Source of the DNA: Pectobacterium aquaticum
Lineage (GTDB): Bacteria; Pseudomonadota; Gammaproteobacteria; Enterobacterales; Enterobacteriaceae
DNA length: 64,000 nt
Direction: 5' to 3'
Assembly: GCF_003382565.3 (NCBI RefSeq)
Contig: NZ_CP086253.1
Coordinates: 4,340,001 to 4,404,000 of the forward strand
Shown here: in pieces, positions 25,984 to 35,514 of the stretch
Position numbering within the stretch: position 1 is the first letter of the stretch
Layout of the letters: each line of letters begins with the position of its first letter
Translations under genes and position numbers: made by a program
Notes under the pieces: model-generated
Databases searched by the model: none
What the model saw: the letters and a program-made list of their open reading frames with translations, nothing else
What the model was told of the DNA's origin: nothing

Positions 25984-27201
25984 TTAGGGAAAAGGTGACT
26001 GTTCCTGCATGACTTGCAGCGCCTGCGCACAGGCCCATGCAGAGCTCCACGCCCATTGGAAGTTATAGCCGCCGAGCCAGCCGGTCACATCGACCACTTC
26101 GCCGATGAAATACAACCCCGGTACCGCGCTGGCTTCCATGGTTTTGGAGGACAGCGCACGGGTGTCAACGCCACCGATGGTGACTTCGGCTGTGCGATAA
26201 CCTTCCGTACCGTTTGGCTGCACGCGCCACTGTTGCAGGCTCTGTTCAATCTGTGTTTGCTGTGCGCTGTTGAGCTGTTTCAATGTGACGTCCGGCAGTT
26301 GCCCTAACGCTTGCAGGCATTCAACCAACCGTTTAGGCAACCACTGTGCCAGCGTGTTTTTCAGGCTTTGATTCGGGTGAGCGGTGCGCTCGTCATTAAT
26401 GAGCTGGGTAAGATTGCGGTCGGGCAGTAGATTGATGGTGACGAACTCGCCGGCCTGCCAGTAGCTGGAAATCTGCAAAATAGCGGGGCCAGATAGCCCA
26501 CGGTGCGTAAACAGGATATTTTCACGGAACGTCACGCCGTTTTCTGCGGTGACGACGGTCGGCACGGAGACCCCAGAGAGCGTTTGCAACTGCTCGAGCA
26601 GCGGCTTGTGCAGCGTAAAGGGCACCAGTGCAGCGCGAGTTGGGAGCACGTTGATACCGAACTGTGCGGCGAGCTGGTAACCGAACGGCGTCGCGCCTAG
26701 GCCGGGCATCGACAGACCGCCGCAGGCAACGACTAACGATGCGCTCTGGAATGCTGTGCCGTTGCTTAGCTGGACGGTGAACAGATCGTCTGATTTCTCT
26801 ACCGAAGTCACTTCACTGCGCAAACGAAGGGTGACGTTCGCCCGCTCACATTCTGTTACCAGCATGTCCACGATTTGCTGCGCGGAATCATCGCAGAATA
26901 ACTGACCGAGGGTTTTCTCGTGATAAGCGATGCGGTGGTGGTTGACCAGACTGATGAAATCCCACTGGGTATAACGCGCCAGCGCTGATTTACAAAAGTG
27001 AGGATTATGAGACAGATAGGCTGCTGGCTCTGCATACATATTGGTAAAGTTGCAGCGCCCGCCCCCGGACATCAATATTTTCCGGCCAGCCTTCTTGCCG
27101 TTATCGAGCAGTAGAACACGCAGTCCGCGTTGTCCTGCCTGTGCCGCACAAAACATGCCTGCTGCACCGGCACCGATGATGACAGCGTCAAACTGTTCCA
27201 C
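25984..27201 (-). CDS. yhiN: HI0933-like flavoprotein YhiN
   Basis: A 405-residue NAD(P)/FAD-dependent oxidoreductase of unknown substrate, conserved in enterobacteria next to pitA. The dinucleotide-binding fold is at the start (AVIIGAGAAGMFCAAQAG, residues 6-23), the family motif SGGGRCNFTN near residue 46, and the C-terminal FAD-contact segment ending in GGYNFQWAWSSAWACAQAL. It starts with GTG. The gene marks the return to core genome after the accessory block. Confidence 0.93.
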   Translation of the reverse strand: MEQFDAVIIGAGAAGMFCAAQAGQRGLRVLLLDNGKKAGRKILMSGGGRCNFTNMYAEPAAYLSHNPHFCKSALARYTQWDFISLVNHHRIAYHEKTLGQLFCDDSAQQIVDMLVTECERANVTLRLRSEVTSVEKSDDLFTVQLSNGTAFQSASLVVACGGLSMPGLGATPFGYQLAAQFGINVLPTRAALVPFTLHKPLLEQLQTLSGVSVPTVVTAENGVTFRENILFTHRGLSGPAILQISSYWQAGEFVTINLLPDRNLTQLINDERTAHPNQSLKNTLAQWLPKRLVECLQALGQLPDVTLKQLNSAQQTQIEQSLQQWRVQPNGTEGYRTAEVTIGGVDTRALSSKTMEASAVPGLYFIGEVVDVTGWLGGYNFQWAWSSAWACAQALQVMQEQSPFP

Positions 27202-27478
27202 AATGCATTTCTCCGATGAGTGATTTTATCTTCTGGGATTGCCACAGGCCGAAAGCCGTAGGGCGGCAAATTGTAGTGTTGGTTTTTGTTCGACACCAGC
27301 GTAACAATTTGCATATTTTAGTAAAAATATATAATTATTTGATTTTTATTGATTAAGTGGTTTATCTACCGATCGTCGTCACATATTAAGTCAAAAAAAT
27401 GTCATATTTCGCTTTTCCAGACCCCTGCTTGTCGCCGATAATGCGCCGCGTTCATGACCACTAAATGGCCTAACGTTT

Positions 27479-28984
27479 ATGCTACATTTATTTGCCGGTT
27501 TGGATTACTACACTGGCCTGATGTTGATATTGGCTTTGTTGTTTGTACTGATGTATGAAGCCATCAACGGTTTTCACGATACTGCGAATGCCGTTGCCAC
27601 TGTTATTTATACCCGAGCGATGCGCGCCGAGTTTGCCGTTGTTATGGCGGGGGTCTTTAATTTCTTCGGTGTACTGCTGGGCGGCCTGAGCGTGGCCTAT
27701 GCCATTGTTCACCTTCTCCCCACGGATTTATTGCTGAACGTGAGTTCGGCGCACGGTCTGGCGATGGTCTTTTCCATGCTGCTGGCTGCCATTATCTGGA
27801 ATCTGGGTACCTGGTATTTCGGTATTCCTGCCTCCAGTTCTCACACGTTGATCGGCTCCATTATCGGTATTGGTTTGACCAACGCGCTGTTGACGGATAC
27901 CTCCGTCGTGGACGCGTTGAACGTGCCGAAAATGATCAGCATTTTCCTGTCCCTGCTGCTCTCGCCGATTGTGGGGATGGTGGTGGCAGGTCTGATGTTG
28001 CTGGTACTGCGTCGGTTCTGGAACAACAGCAAAAAACGCAAGCGCGTGCATCTGACGCCTGTCGATCGTGAAAAGCAGGACGGCAAACGTAAGCCGCCGT
28101 TCTGGACGCGTACCGCGCTGATTTTATCGGCAATTGGGGTGAGCTTCTCTCACGGTGCAAACGACGGTCAGAAAGGTATCGGCTTGATTATGCTGGTGCT
28201 GATTGGCGTCGCGCCTGCCGGCTTTATTGTCAACATGAACGCGTCTGGCTATGACATCAGCCGTACCCGTGATGCCGTTGTCAATTTGCAGGAATACTAC
28301 AAGCAGCACGGCGACGCGTTGACGCACGTTATCGACCTGTCTCCGCCAGTGATTTCTACGCCAGAAAGCACGACTCCCAGCAACGGTCAGAAAGAGTTTC
28401 ACTGTGACAGTTCACGCGTAATGATTGCGATTGAACGTACACAGGGCCTGCTGAATAACCTGAAAAGTTACGACCAGTTGAACCCTGACGATCGTAGCAG
28501 AGTGCGTCGCTTGCTGATGTGTATCTCTGACACGATGGACCGAGTGATCAAGCTGCCAGAAACGTCGGGCGAAGATAAGCGCTACCTGAGCAACCTGCGT
28601 AAAGACATGCTGCAGACGGTTGAGTATGCGCCTCTCTGGATTATCGTCGCTGTCGCATTGGCGCTGTCTCTGGGCACCATGGTGGGCTGGAAACGCGTTG
28701 CAGTGACCATCGGTGAGAAGATTGGTAAGAAAGGCATGACCTACGCACAGGGCGTTTCGGCGCAGGTGACGGCGGCTCTGTCGATTGGCGTTGCCAGTTA
28801 CACCGGTATGCCGGTTTCCACCACGCACGTATTATCCTCGGCGGTTGCCGGGACGATGATTGCGGACGGTGGAGGCGTACAGGGCAAAACGATAAGAAGT
28901 ATTCTGCTTGCCTGGGTGTTGACGCTGCCTGTCTCAATGCTGATGTCCGGTACGCTGTACTGGCTGGCGTTGAAGCTGATCTAA
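27479..28984 (+). CDS. pitA: Low-affinity inorganic phosphate transporter PitA
   Basis: A 501-residue proton symporter of the PiT family, importing phosphate as metal-phosphate complexes. The duplicated PiT signatures are present: GFHDTANAVATVIYTRA near residue 31 and SFSHGANDGQKGIGLIML near 222. About ten transmembrane helices flank a long hydrophilic loop (residues ~265-375). Divergent from yhiN with a ~280-bp AT-rich intergenic region, and followed by a strong terminator at 28992-29024. Confidence 0.96.
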   Translation: MLHLFAGLDYYTGLMLILALLFVLMYEAINGFHDTANAVATVIYTRAMRAEFAVVMAGVFNFFGVLLGGLSVAYAIVHLLPTDLLLNVSSAHGLAMVFSMLLAAIIWNLGTWYFGIPASSSHTLIGSIIGIGLTNALLTDTSVVDALNVPKMISIFLSLLLSPIVGMVVAGLMLLVLRRFWNNSKKRKRVHLTPVDREKQDGKRKPPFWTRTALILSAIGVSFSHGANDGQKGIGLIMLVLIGVAPAGFIVNMNASGYDISRTRDAVVNLQEYYKQHGDALTHVIDLSPPVISTPESTTPSNGQKEFHCDSSRVMIAIERTQGLLNNLKSYDQLNPDDRSRVRRLLMCISDTMDRVIKLPETSGEDKRYLSNLRKDMLQTVEYAPLWIIVAVALALSLGTMVGWKRVAVTIGEKIGKKGMTYAQGVSAQVTAALSIGVASYTGMPVSTTHVLSSAVAGTMIADGGGVQGKTIRSILLAWVLTLPVSMLMSGTLYWLALKLI

Positions 28985-28991
28985 CTATCAT

Positions 28992-29024
28992 AAAAAAGGC
29001 GATTCTGTGGGGAATCGCCTTTTT
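28992..29024 (+). terminator. pitA intrinsic terminator
   Basis: A 13-bp stem (AAAAAGGCGATTC/GAATCGCCTTTTT) with a 6-nt loop and a T-tract on both strands, so it may also serve transcripts coming from the uspB side. Confidence 0.9.
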
Positions 29025-29115
29025 ACTTTTTATCGACGTTCATGGTTGTCATACCAGTGGTGGTGTTAATAACAATAGTGATGTTAATACCAGAAAATGG
29101 TGTAAGTACCCGCGT

Positions 29116-29451
29116 TTAATACCATATCGTCATCGCAAACAGACTGATGACGATAAGGCCACACAGGGCGGTCGTAAGCAGAAACTGTCCCCGCACTCGC
29201 TCGCAACGGCGAATAAACTCAGGGTCGTGATGATCAAGATAGCGTTGCGCGTAAATATAGCGTACCAGCCGGATTTGTTTACTTGGCTGGCCATGCGATG
29301 TAAAAAATCCCCCCCCGTCAACGTATTGGTAAAGCAGCGGGTCACAGTCACGCAAAATTAGCAGTAACACGCGTAATGAAGAATAGTACCTCGCCATATT
29401 GATGATACAGACGATACATAAAGCCCAGAAAAGCGCAAATGTACTAATCAT
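29116..29451 (-). CDS. uspB: Universal stress protein B
   Basis: A 111-residue inner-membrane protein with two transmembrane helices, one at each end (ISTFALFWALCIVCIINMA and FLLTTALCGLIVISLFAMTI). The central GGGFFTSHGQPSKQIRLVRYIYAQRY is nearly invariant in enterobacteria. UspB is induced in stationary phase and affects ethanol sensitivity in E. coli. It is divergent from uspA, the usual arrangement. Confidence 0.95.
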   Translation of the reverse strand: MISTFALFWALCIVCIINMARYYSSLRVLLLILRDCDPLLYQYVDGGGFFTSHGQPSKQIRLVRYIYAQRYLDHHDPEFIRRCERVRGQFLLTTALCGLIVISLFAMTIWY

Positions 29452-30008
29452 GCTTTCCTCCCGGTCGTTCTATTCGTCAGATTCGATGGTCATACATTCC
29501 CGTTATCCACCAGTCACCGGTGACAAGCGTTACTATTTATTATCCGCGACGCTTATCGACGCCGTTTTTTCTGTGACATTTTTTCTACGAATAGTTATGC
29601 CACGCGCTTGCGCACGATTTTATTGTCATTTTGGCTAGCCAACGGCATCACGACTAGCCCCATTCTCGTTTTCCATCCCAAGGTGCAGCGGACAAGTTCA
29701 CCACCCCTACTTGTAGTGTAGAAGAAGAATGTTCGTTTGTGCCAGAGAGGCTGGCGCAATCGGGATGAAGGACGATTTTCGACGAGATAATGCCCTTTCT
29801 GAAAGGAGAAGCTGCGCGATTTAACTGTGAAAAGGAGCGGTTTCTACTACACTTATCAATAGAATTAACAGGTTTTAAAACGGGTTGTGATCGACTGAAC
29901 AGTCCGATAGCGTGGACGAGTGCTATCCTATAATCCGCTGTTAAGTATCAGATTGGCAGGAGAAATATCTGCTAACCCTTAATTAGTCTTTACGGAAGGA
30001 GTCTTATT
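29452..30008. other. uspB-uspA divergent regulatory region
   Basis: 557 bp without a gene. A TATAAT at 29929-29934, 75 bp before uspA, is a candidate -10 box but has a weak -35. A GGAAGGAG ribosome site precedes uspA at 29994-30001. No repeat element is seen. Confidence 0.5.
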
Positions 30009-30446
30009 ATGGCTTACAAACATATCCTTATTGCTGTTGACCTTTCTCCAGAAAGCAAAGTGTTAGTGGAAAAAGCTGTTTCAATGGCAAGACCGTACAA
30101 TGCGAAAGTCTCGTTAATCCACGTTGATGTGAACTATTCCGATCTCTACACAGGGCTGATTGACGTCAATCTGGGTGACATGCAACAGCGTATCTCTGAA
30201 GAAACCCAGAATGCGTTGACTGAGCTGTCCCAGAACGCGGGCTACCCTATCAGCGAGACGCTGAGCGGCAGCGGCGATTTAGGGCAGGTGTTGGTTGATG
30301 CGATTAAGAAATACGATGTCGACCTCGTGCTGTGCGGTCACCATCAGGACTTCTGGAGCAAATTGATGTCTTCTGCTCGCCAACTGATTAATACCGTACA
30401 TGTCGATATGCTCATCGTGCCGCTGCACGATGAGGAAGACGAATAA
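30009..30446 (+). CDS. uspA: Universal stress global regulator UspA
   Basis: A 145-residue cytoplasmic Usp-fold protein, MAYKHILIAVDLSPESKVLVEKA at the start. It lacks the ATP-binding G-x2-G-x9-G-[ST] loop of the ATP-binding Usp class; the equivalent C-terminal segment is LCGHHQDFWSKLMSSARQLI. It is induced by growth arrest and protects against oxidants and DNA damage in E. coli. A terminator follows at 30481. Confidence 0.97.
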   Translation: MAYKHILIAVDLSPESKVLVEKAVSMARPYNAKVSLIHVDVNYSDLYTGLIDVNLGDMQQRISEETQNALTELSQNAGYPISETLSGSGDLGQVLVDAIKKYDVDLVLCGHHQDFWSKLMSSARQLINTVHVDMLIVPLHDEEDE

Positions 30447-30480
30447 AAATTAGCTTTTTTTGCATTTTTTTTCAGTGATG

Positions 30481-30509
30481 AAAGGCACGGCTTCTTAGCT
30501 GTGCCTTTT
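30481..30509 (+). terminator. uspA intrinsic terminator
   Basis: Stem AAAGGCACGGC/GCTGTGCCTTT with a 6-nt loop and a short T-tail. Confidence 0.8.
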
Positions 30510-30737
30510 GTTATATAACAAAAACTTATAGCAAATTTCTCTTCTCAAATCACCCAAAACCCCTTCCTATCCCATTGGATTATAACGTTTATATGAAAAG
30601 AAAACGCTTGCTTAAATATCCATCGCCAGTGTTATAGTCCAGAGGACACAACATCATTTTCACCGACCCCACAAGCTTCTGCGTGTCTAAAAATAAAGAA
30701 GCAGACGGGAACTTATTCGTTCAATCAGGAGCTGTTC

Positions 30738-32081
30738 ATGGCACAAATCGTATCTCTGGCAAGTTTTCTTGATTCTGTTCAACAGCGCGATCCGCATCAA
30801 CCTGAGTTTCTACAGGCCGTTAATGAAGTCCTTTCCACTCTGTGGCCTTTTCTGGACCAGAACCCTCACTATGCGGACTACAGCCTGCTGGAACGATTGG
30901 TAGAACCGGAGCGTGTGATTCAGTTCCGCGTCGCATGGACGGACGACAAAGGTCAGGTACAGGTGAACCGCGCCTGGCGTGTCCAGTTTAGCTCCGCGAT
31001 CGGCCCGTACAAAGGCGGCATGCGTTTCCATCCGTCCGTTAACCTATCGATTCTGAAATTCCTTGGGTTCGAGCAGACGTTCAAAAATGCGCTGACGACA
31101 CTGCCAATGGGCGGCGGCAAAGGCGGATCGGACTTTAACCCGAAAGGGAAAAGCCAGGGCGAAGTCATGCGCTTCTGTCAGGCGCTGATGACGGAACTGT
31201 ATCGTCATCTGGGCGCGGATACCGACGTTCCGGCGGGCGACATCGGCGTGGGTGGCCGTGAAGTCGGTTTCATGACCGGCATGATGAAGAAGCTGACCAA
31301 CAACACCGCGTGCGTCTTCACGGGTAAAGGATTGTCGTTCGGCGGCAGTCTGATCCGTCCTGAAGCGACGGGCTACGGCCTGATCTATTTCACGGAAGCG
31401 ATGCTGAAACGCCACGGTCTGAGCTTTGAAGGCATGCGTGTTGCGGTTTCTGGTTCCGGCAATGTGGCGCAGTATGCGATTGAAAAAGCAATGGAGCTGG
31501 GTGCGCGTGTGGTTACGGCATCAGATTCTAACGGCACGGTAGTGGATGAGAACGGGTTTACCCCAGAAAAACTGGCGCTGCTTGAAGAGATCAAAAATAA
31601 ACGTTATGGCCGCGTGGAAGATTACGCGCGTGAAGCGAAACTGACCTACCTCTCAGGAAAAACGCCGTGGGAAGTACCGGTAGACATCGCGCTGCCGTGT
31701 GCGACGCAGAATGAGCTGGATCTGCCAGCGGCGCAGACGCTGATTGCTAACGGTGTGAAAGCGGTGGCAGAAGGTGCCAACATGCCAACCACGATCCCAG
31801 CGACCGACGCGTTCCTGGATGCTGGCGTGTTGTTTGCGCCGGGCAAAGCGGCTAATGCGGGCGGCGTGGCGACATCCGGTCTGGAAATGGCGCAGAACGC
31901 GGCACGTTTGGGCTGGAAAGCAGAGAAGGTGGATGCGCGTCTGCACCACATCATGCTGGATATTCACAGTGCCTGTGTGCAGTATGGCGGTGAAGACAGC
32001 CAAACTAACTACGTGCGCGGTGCCAACGTGGCAGGTTTTGTAAAAGTGGCTGACGCGATGCTGGCGCAGGGCGTCGTGTAA
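30738..32081 (+). CDS. gdhA: NADP-specific glutamate dehydrogenase
   Basis: A 447-residue hexameric enzyme that aminates 2-oxoglutarate to glutamate with NADPH under ammonium-rich conditions. The catalytic lysine loop is PMGGGKGGSDF (near residue 124), the substrate-binding region is GPYKGGMRFHPSVN, and the Rossmann motif is VSGSGNVAQY (near residue 237). Length equals E. coli GdhA. An AGGAGC ribosome site precedes the ATG, and a hairpin at 32098 terminates it. Confidence 0.97.
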   Translation: MAQIVSLASFLDSVQQRDPHQPEFLQAVNEVLSTLWPFLDQNPHYADYSLLERLVEPERVIQFRVAWTDDKGQVQVNRAWRVQFSSAIGPYKGGMRFHPSVNLSILKFLGFEQTFKNALTTLPMGGGKGGSDFNPKGKSQGEVMRFCQALMTELYRHLGADTDVPAGDIGVGGREVGFMTGMMKKLTNNTACVFTGKGLSFGGSLIRPEATGYGLIYFTEAMLKRHGLSFEGMRVAVSGSGNVAQYAIEKAMELGARVVTASDSNGTVVDENGFTPEKLALLEEIKNKRYGRVEDYAREAKLTYLSGKTPWEVPVDIALPCATQNELDLPAAQTLIANGVKAVAEGANMPTTIPATDAFLDAGVLFAPGKAANAGGVATSGLEMAQNAARLGWKAEKVDARLHHIMLDIHSACVQYGGEDSQTNYVRGANVAGFVKVADAMLAQGVV

Positions 32082-32097
32082 CGTCTTAGTCCTTCTG

Positions 32098-32122
32098 AGC
32101 GCCTGTATTTGCAGGCGCTTTG
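32098..32122 (+). terminator. gdhA terminator
   Basis: An 8-bp stem AGCGCCTG/CAGGCGCT with a 6-nt loop and a short T-tail (TTTGAC), of moderate strength. Confidence 0.65.
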
Positions 32123-32255
32123 ACTTTTCACTTATTTATCTAAGTTTTAGCGACATTTCTTGCTGGACACCGCTTCCTGCCTTTCTTTATCTTAATCAGC
32201 ATTGCGTATCGTCAGTCTTCTGATACAACCCGTTCTCTTCAAGGCTTACACCATT

Positions 32256-33569
32256 GTGAAAATCAAACATCTTCCTTTCGATCAGAATCGTAATGGCTGG
32301 TCGGCAGATCTTGTCGATAAACCGAATTACCCACAGCAGCGTGGAAAAACAACGGCGGACTGGCTGGTAATCGGCGCTGGCTATGCGGGGATCGCCTTTG
32401 CACAGCGTCTGGCTGAACAGCGCCCGGATAAACATATTATCCTGCTGGATGCGGGCGAGATTGGCGACAATGCCTCCGGGCGTAACTCCGGTTTCGTCAT
32501 CGATTTACCGCACAACATCGGCAGCTCGACCGCCGAGCTGGAAAAAGCGGCGGCTTATCGTCGCCTGTTGCAGTCCGGTGTAGCGCATCTGAAGGATAAG
32601 GTGGATCGCCATGCGATTGCATGCGACTGGAGCGTGGCGGGGAAATATCACTGCGCCGTCAGTTCGACGTTTGACGGCCTGATCGATACCTATGTCCGCG
32701 AATTGAACGATCTTGGCGAACCCTATCAGGTGGTGGAAAAAGACGAACTTGCCCGCCGCTTAGGCACGTCTTTCTATCATCGTGCTGTGTATACGCCCAA
32801 TTGTATTCTGCTAAACCCGGCGGCGCTGGTGGTCGGGCTGGTGGCGAATTTGCCGAAGAACGTGACGGTTTACGCCCATTCACCCGCGCTGAATATCGAA
32901 ACAGGATCGCGCATTCGTGTGGAAACGCCGTACGGCGAGATTCAGGCGGATAAGCTGATGATGGCGATTAACGGCGCGGCGCGCGGCCTGCCGCTGTTCA
33001 ATGGTCGGGTGTTTGCCGTGGCGACCTTCGCGACGCTGACGGAGCCGCTGAACGCGGAGCAGATAGCGCGCATGGGCGACATGCCGGACTGGGGGCTGAC
33101 GCCGGTCAATGCGCTGGCCAGCGCGACGCTACGCTATACGCGCGACCATCGCTTCCTGATTCGGGAGCATGTGAAATTTACCCCAGAGCTGGTCAATAGC
33201 GCGGTAGAAACCGGACGCCACGCGCGTCGTCACGCGGCTATTTTTGCCCAGATGTTCCCGCAGTTGAGCGATGTGAAGATGGCGCATACCTGGTCAGGCT
33301 TGATTAGCGTAACGCGCAACGGCGCGCCAATTTGGGGGCAGCTAAGCGACAATGTGTACGCGTCCGCTGGCTGTAACGGGGCGGGGCTGTCGAAGCAAAC
33401 CGCTGCCGGACATATTCTGGCGGATTTGGCGCTGGGTGAAGACAACCCGCTAATCGTTGATATGCAATCGCTCGGACAGGCGAACTACCTGCCGCCACGC
33501 CCTTTCCTGGATGTGGGCGTGAACGGCTACTTGACGAGCGAACGCTGGAAAGCCCGAAGTGAGAGATAG
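32256..33569 (+). CDS. FAD-dependent amino acid oxidoreductase (DadA/PuuB-like)
   Basis: About 437 residues of the DAO family of flavin amine/amino-acid oxidases. The FAD-binding motif WLVIGAGYAGIAFAQRLAE is near residue 36 and the LLDAGEIGDNASGRNSGFV segment follows. The C-terminal GxSGLIxxTRN-like stretch (TWSGLISVTRNGAPI) and SAGCNGAGLSKQTAAG complete the flavin site. The GTG at 32256 is preferred: residues before it (from 32202) have no ribosome site and do not look conserved. It is a monocistronic gene after gdhA; the substrate is unknown, with gamma-glutamyl-putrescine-oxidase-like OrdL/PuuB the nearest relatives by eye. Confidence 0.8.
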   Translation: MKIKHLPFDQNRNGWSADLVDKPNYPQQRGKTTADWLVIGAGYAGIAFAQRLAEQRPDKHIILLDAGEIGDNASGRNSGFVIDLPHNIGSSTAELEKAAAYRRLLQSGVAHLKDKVDRHAIACDWSVAGKYHCAVSSTFDGLIDTYVRELNDLGEPYQVVEKDELARRLGTSFYHRAVYTPNCILLNPAALVVGLVANLPKNVTVYAHSPALNIETGSRIRVETPYGEIQADKLMMAINGAARGLPLFNGRVFAVATFATLTEPLNAEQIARMGDMPDWGLTPVNALASATLRYTRDHRFLIREHVKFTPELVNSAVETGRHARRHAAIFAQMFPQLSDVKMAHTWSGLISVTRNGAPIWGQLSDNVYASAGCNGAGLSKQTAAGHILADLALGEDNPLIVDMQSLGQANYLPPRPFLDVGVNGYLTSERWKARSER

Positions 33570-33932
33570 CAGTGTTTGCTGATCGTTGGAAAACCTCTTC
33601 GTAGAGTGAAAACGGTGATAATGGGATAGAAGAGTAAAGCGTTCGCGCCAAGGACAAAAGCGTCATGAAGGCTTTTGAACGTCGCTTGCGACGGCCCTCA
33701 AAGGGTGGATCTCAGGGATGAGATTCATATCTGCGCAAGCCGAGCTTACATGGACGAACTCGCAACGTCTTTACGATCTATCCGTTACTCCCGCTCTACG
33801 GACGTTGTCAGCAACATCACCCAGTGAGAACTACGGGTATTATTATGGCGAAATGTGCTGGCTAACATGCAGCATGATGTATTGATGGGAAGAACGTTAT
33901 CATGCTTGGCTGTCACAATGATTAGCCACGGG
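33570..33932. other. Intergenic region with a dispersed repeat
   Basis: Convergent intergenic space between the oxidoreductase and fabY. No gene is visible; it contains the repeat described at 33645-33730. Confidence 0.6.
33645..33730 (+). repeat. Dispersed intergenic repeat, copy 1
   Basis: Contains CGCCAAGGACAAAAGCG, then CTTTTGAACGTCGC, GACGGCCCTCAAAGGG and ATCTCAGGGATGAGA. The same string of blocks, about 75-80 percent identical by eye, occurs in reverse orientation at 44516-44599. It looks like a small non-coding repeat family. Confidence 0.7.
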
Positions 33933-34874
33933 CTAATCCACTACTGACCCACCTTCTTCCAGTGGCGTATCCGGTTGAGCAGGCAGCACGATATAAACCC
34001 CTTCGAACAACGCCCCTTTATTGTCATCACCGAAGAGTTCAACATTGAGCTGCACGCGCGCCTTACGCCCACGCGCGAGACGATCCAGATCGCCACTCAG
34101 CGACCCTAAATCAGCGATGGCATTCGGTCGGCCACTCACCGGCGTACTGTAACGAATGTGCGCATCTGCCAGAATAATCGTTCCACCGAGGTGTCGTTCA
34201 CGCAATAACAGCCAGATTAATCCCCACCCAGTGAGCGTAGCGAGAGAAAACATGCTGCCGGCAAAAAGCGTGTGATGCGGGTTCTGGTTGCCTGTTTCAG
34301 GCATGGTGGTAATAAATTGCTTTCCGGTGTACTGGCTTATCCGCACTCCCATTTTTTCACTCAGGGGAATGTGCTCATACCACGCCTGCTGCAACTGTCC
34401 GCACCAGTCAGGACGATGCAAAATATCATCCAGCGTCGCTACCGGTTTAATCATCAGGAAGTGCCGCACGGGTGTGGTTTGTGGCGCAGTGATCTCTCCC
34501 TGATTAACAAAGCCCAGCTTGGAGAAAAAATCCATGGCGTCTTCTCGAGCGCTACAGACCACGCGCTTGACGCTTTCCTGACGCGCGACTGACTCCAGAG
34601 TAATCGCCACCAGCGTGCCTAACCCTTTCCCTCGGACGTCGGGGTGAACAGCTAAAAAACGGATTGCCGCTTCATTATCCGCATTGATAGAAAGACGCCC
34701 AATCGCAACCAGCCTTCCCTGTTCATCCACCACAGTTTGGTGATGTGCCAGAGCATCATAGGCATCACGCTCGGAGCCCAGCGGCTGGTGCAGAGGTTTA
34801 CGCAGCATTTCCCAGCGAAATTGATAGTACGCATCCAGTTCTTCCGCGCTTTCAGGTACTCTCAAATGATACAT
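33933..34874 (-). CDS. fabY: Acetyltransferase/thioesterase-like fusion FabY (YiiD)
   Basis: A 313-residue two-domain protein. Residues 1-~150 form a GNAT acyltransferase (VHPDVRGKGLGTLVAITLES is the acetyl-CoA loop), and the rest is a YiiD-type hot-dog thioesterase domain (GNQNPHHTLFAGSMFSLATLTGWG). In E. coli FabY is a minor route to initiate fatty-acid synthesis by forming acetoacetyl-ACP. The E. coli protein has ~16 extra N-terminal residues; here MYHLRVPESAEELDAYYQF starts the conserved part. It faces the oxidoreductase gene and is followed (upstream on the strand) by dtd. Confidence 0.92.
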   Translation of the reverse strand: MYHLRVPESAEELDAYYQFRWEMLRKPLHQPLGSERDAYDALAHHQTVVDEQGRLVAIGRLSINADNEAAIRFLAVHPDVRGKGLGTLVAITLESVARQESVKRVVCSAREDAMDFFSKLGFVNQGEITAPQTTPVRHFLMIKPVATLDDILHRPDWCGQLQQAWYEHIPLSEKMGVRISQYTGKQFITTMPETGNQNPHHTLFAGSMFSLATLTGWGLIWLLLRERHLGGTIILADAHIRYSTPVSGRPNAIADLGSLSGDLDRLARGRKARVQLNVELFGDDNKGALFEGVYIVLPAQPDTPLEEGGSVVD

Positions 34875-35012
34875 AACCCTTCCTCTATACCGAGATGCCT
34901 CATTGCATCAGGGTTCATGAAATCAGACTGTTGAAGCAAATTTATACTCGGAACGGCAACGGTAATAGCACGTTACAACACCATGACGTTACAGACCGAT
35001 GACGCGACAACG

Positions 35013-35450
35013 CTATGTCTGTAACCAGAACGTCACCGGGCCGTCATTCACCAATGCCACTTTCATATCTGCCGCAAACTGCCCCGTTTCCGTGTGAACG
35101 CCTTGCTCACGACACTGTCCGACAAAATACTGATAGAGGCGATCGGCCTCTGAGGGATGCGCACCGCGAGAAAAACCAGGCCGCATGCCACGCTGCGTAT
35201 CGGCAACGAGCGTAAACTGTGAAACCACCAGCACATTGCCGCCAGACTGGCGAACATTGAGATTCATTTTCCCGTCATCGTCACCGAATATGCGGTAACC
35301 CAATACACGTTCGCAAAGTCGCGTGGCTTTTTGTTCGTCATCGCCCTGCTCAACGCCCAGCAAGATCAGTAAACCTTTATCGATTTCCCCAACCACACTG
35401 CCTTCTACCGTAACGCTGGCGCTGGATACTCGTTGAATTAGCGCAATCAT
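35013..35450 (-). CDS. dtd: D-aminoacyl-tRNA deacylase
   Basis: A 145-residue enzyme that hydrolyses D-amino acids (and glycine mischarged on tRNA-Ala) from tRNA. The signature SQFTLVADTQRGMRP and the C-terminal GPVTFWLQT (the Gly-cisPro motif) are intact. I start it at the ATG at 35448-35450 (MIALIQRVSSA) as in E. coli, three codons inside the longest ORF. It is grouped with yihX and fabY, the enterobacterial order. Confidence 0.96.
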   Translation of the reverse strand: MIALIQRVSSASVTVEGSVVGEIDKGLLILLGVEQGDDEQKATRLCERVLGYRIFGDDDGKMNLNVRQSGGNVLVVSQFTLVADTQRGMRPGFSRGAHPSEADRLYQYFVGQCREQGVHTETGQFAADMKVALVNDGPVTFWLQT

Positions 35451-35514
35451 AAAACCCAACTACTCCTGATGTTATCATTCCCAATAGGGGCTGTGTCCGC
35501 CCTTGCGATATAAA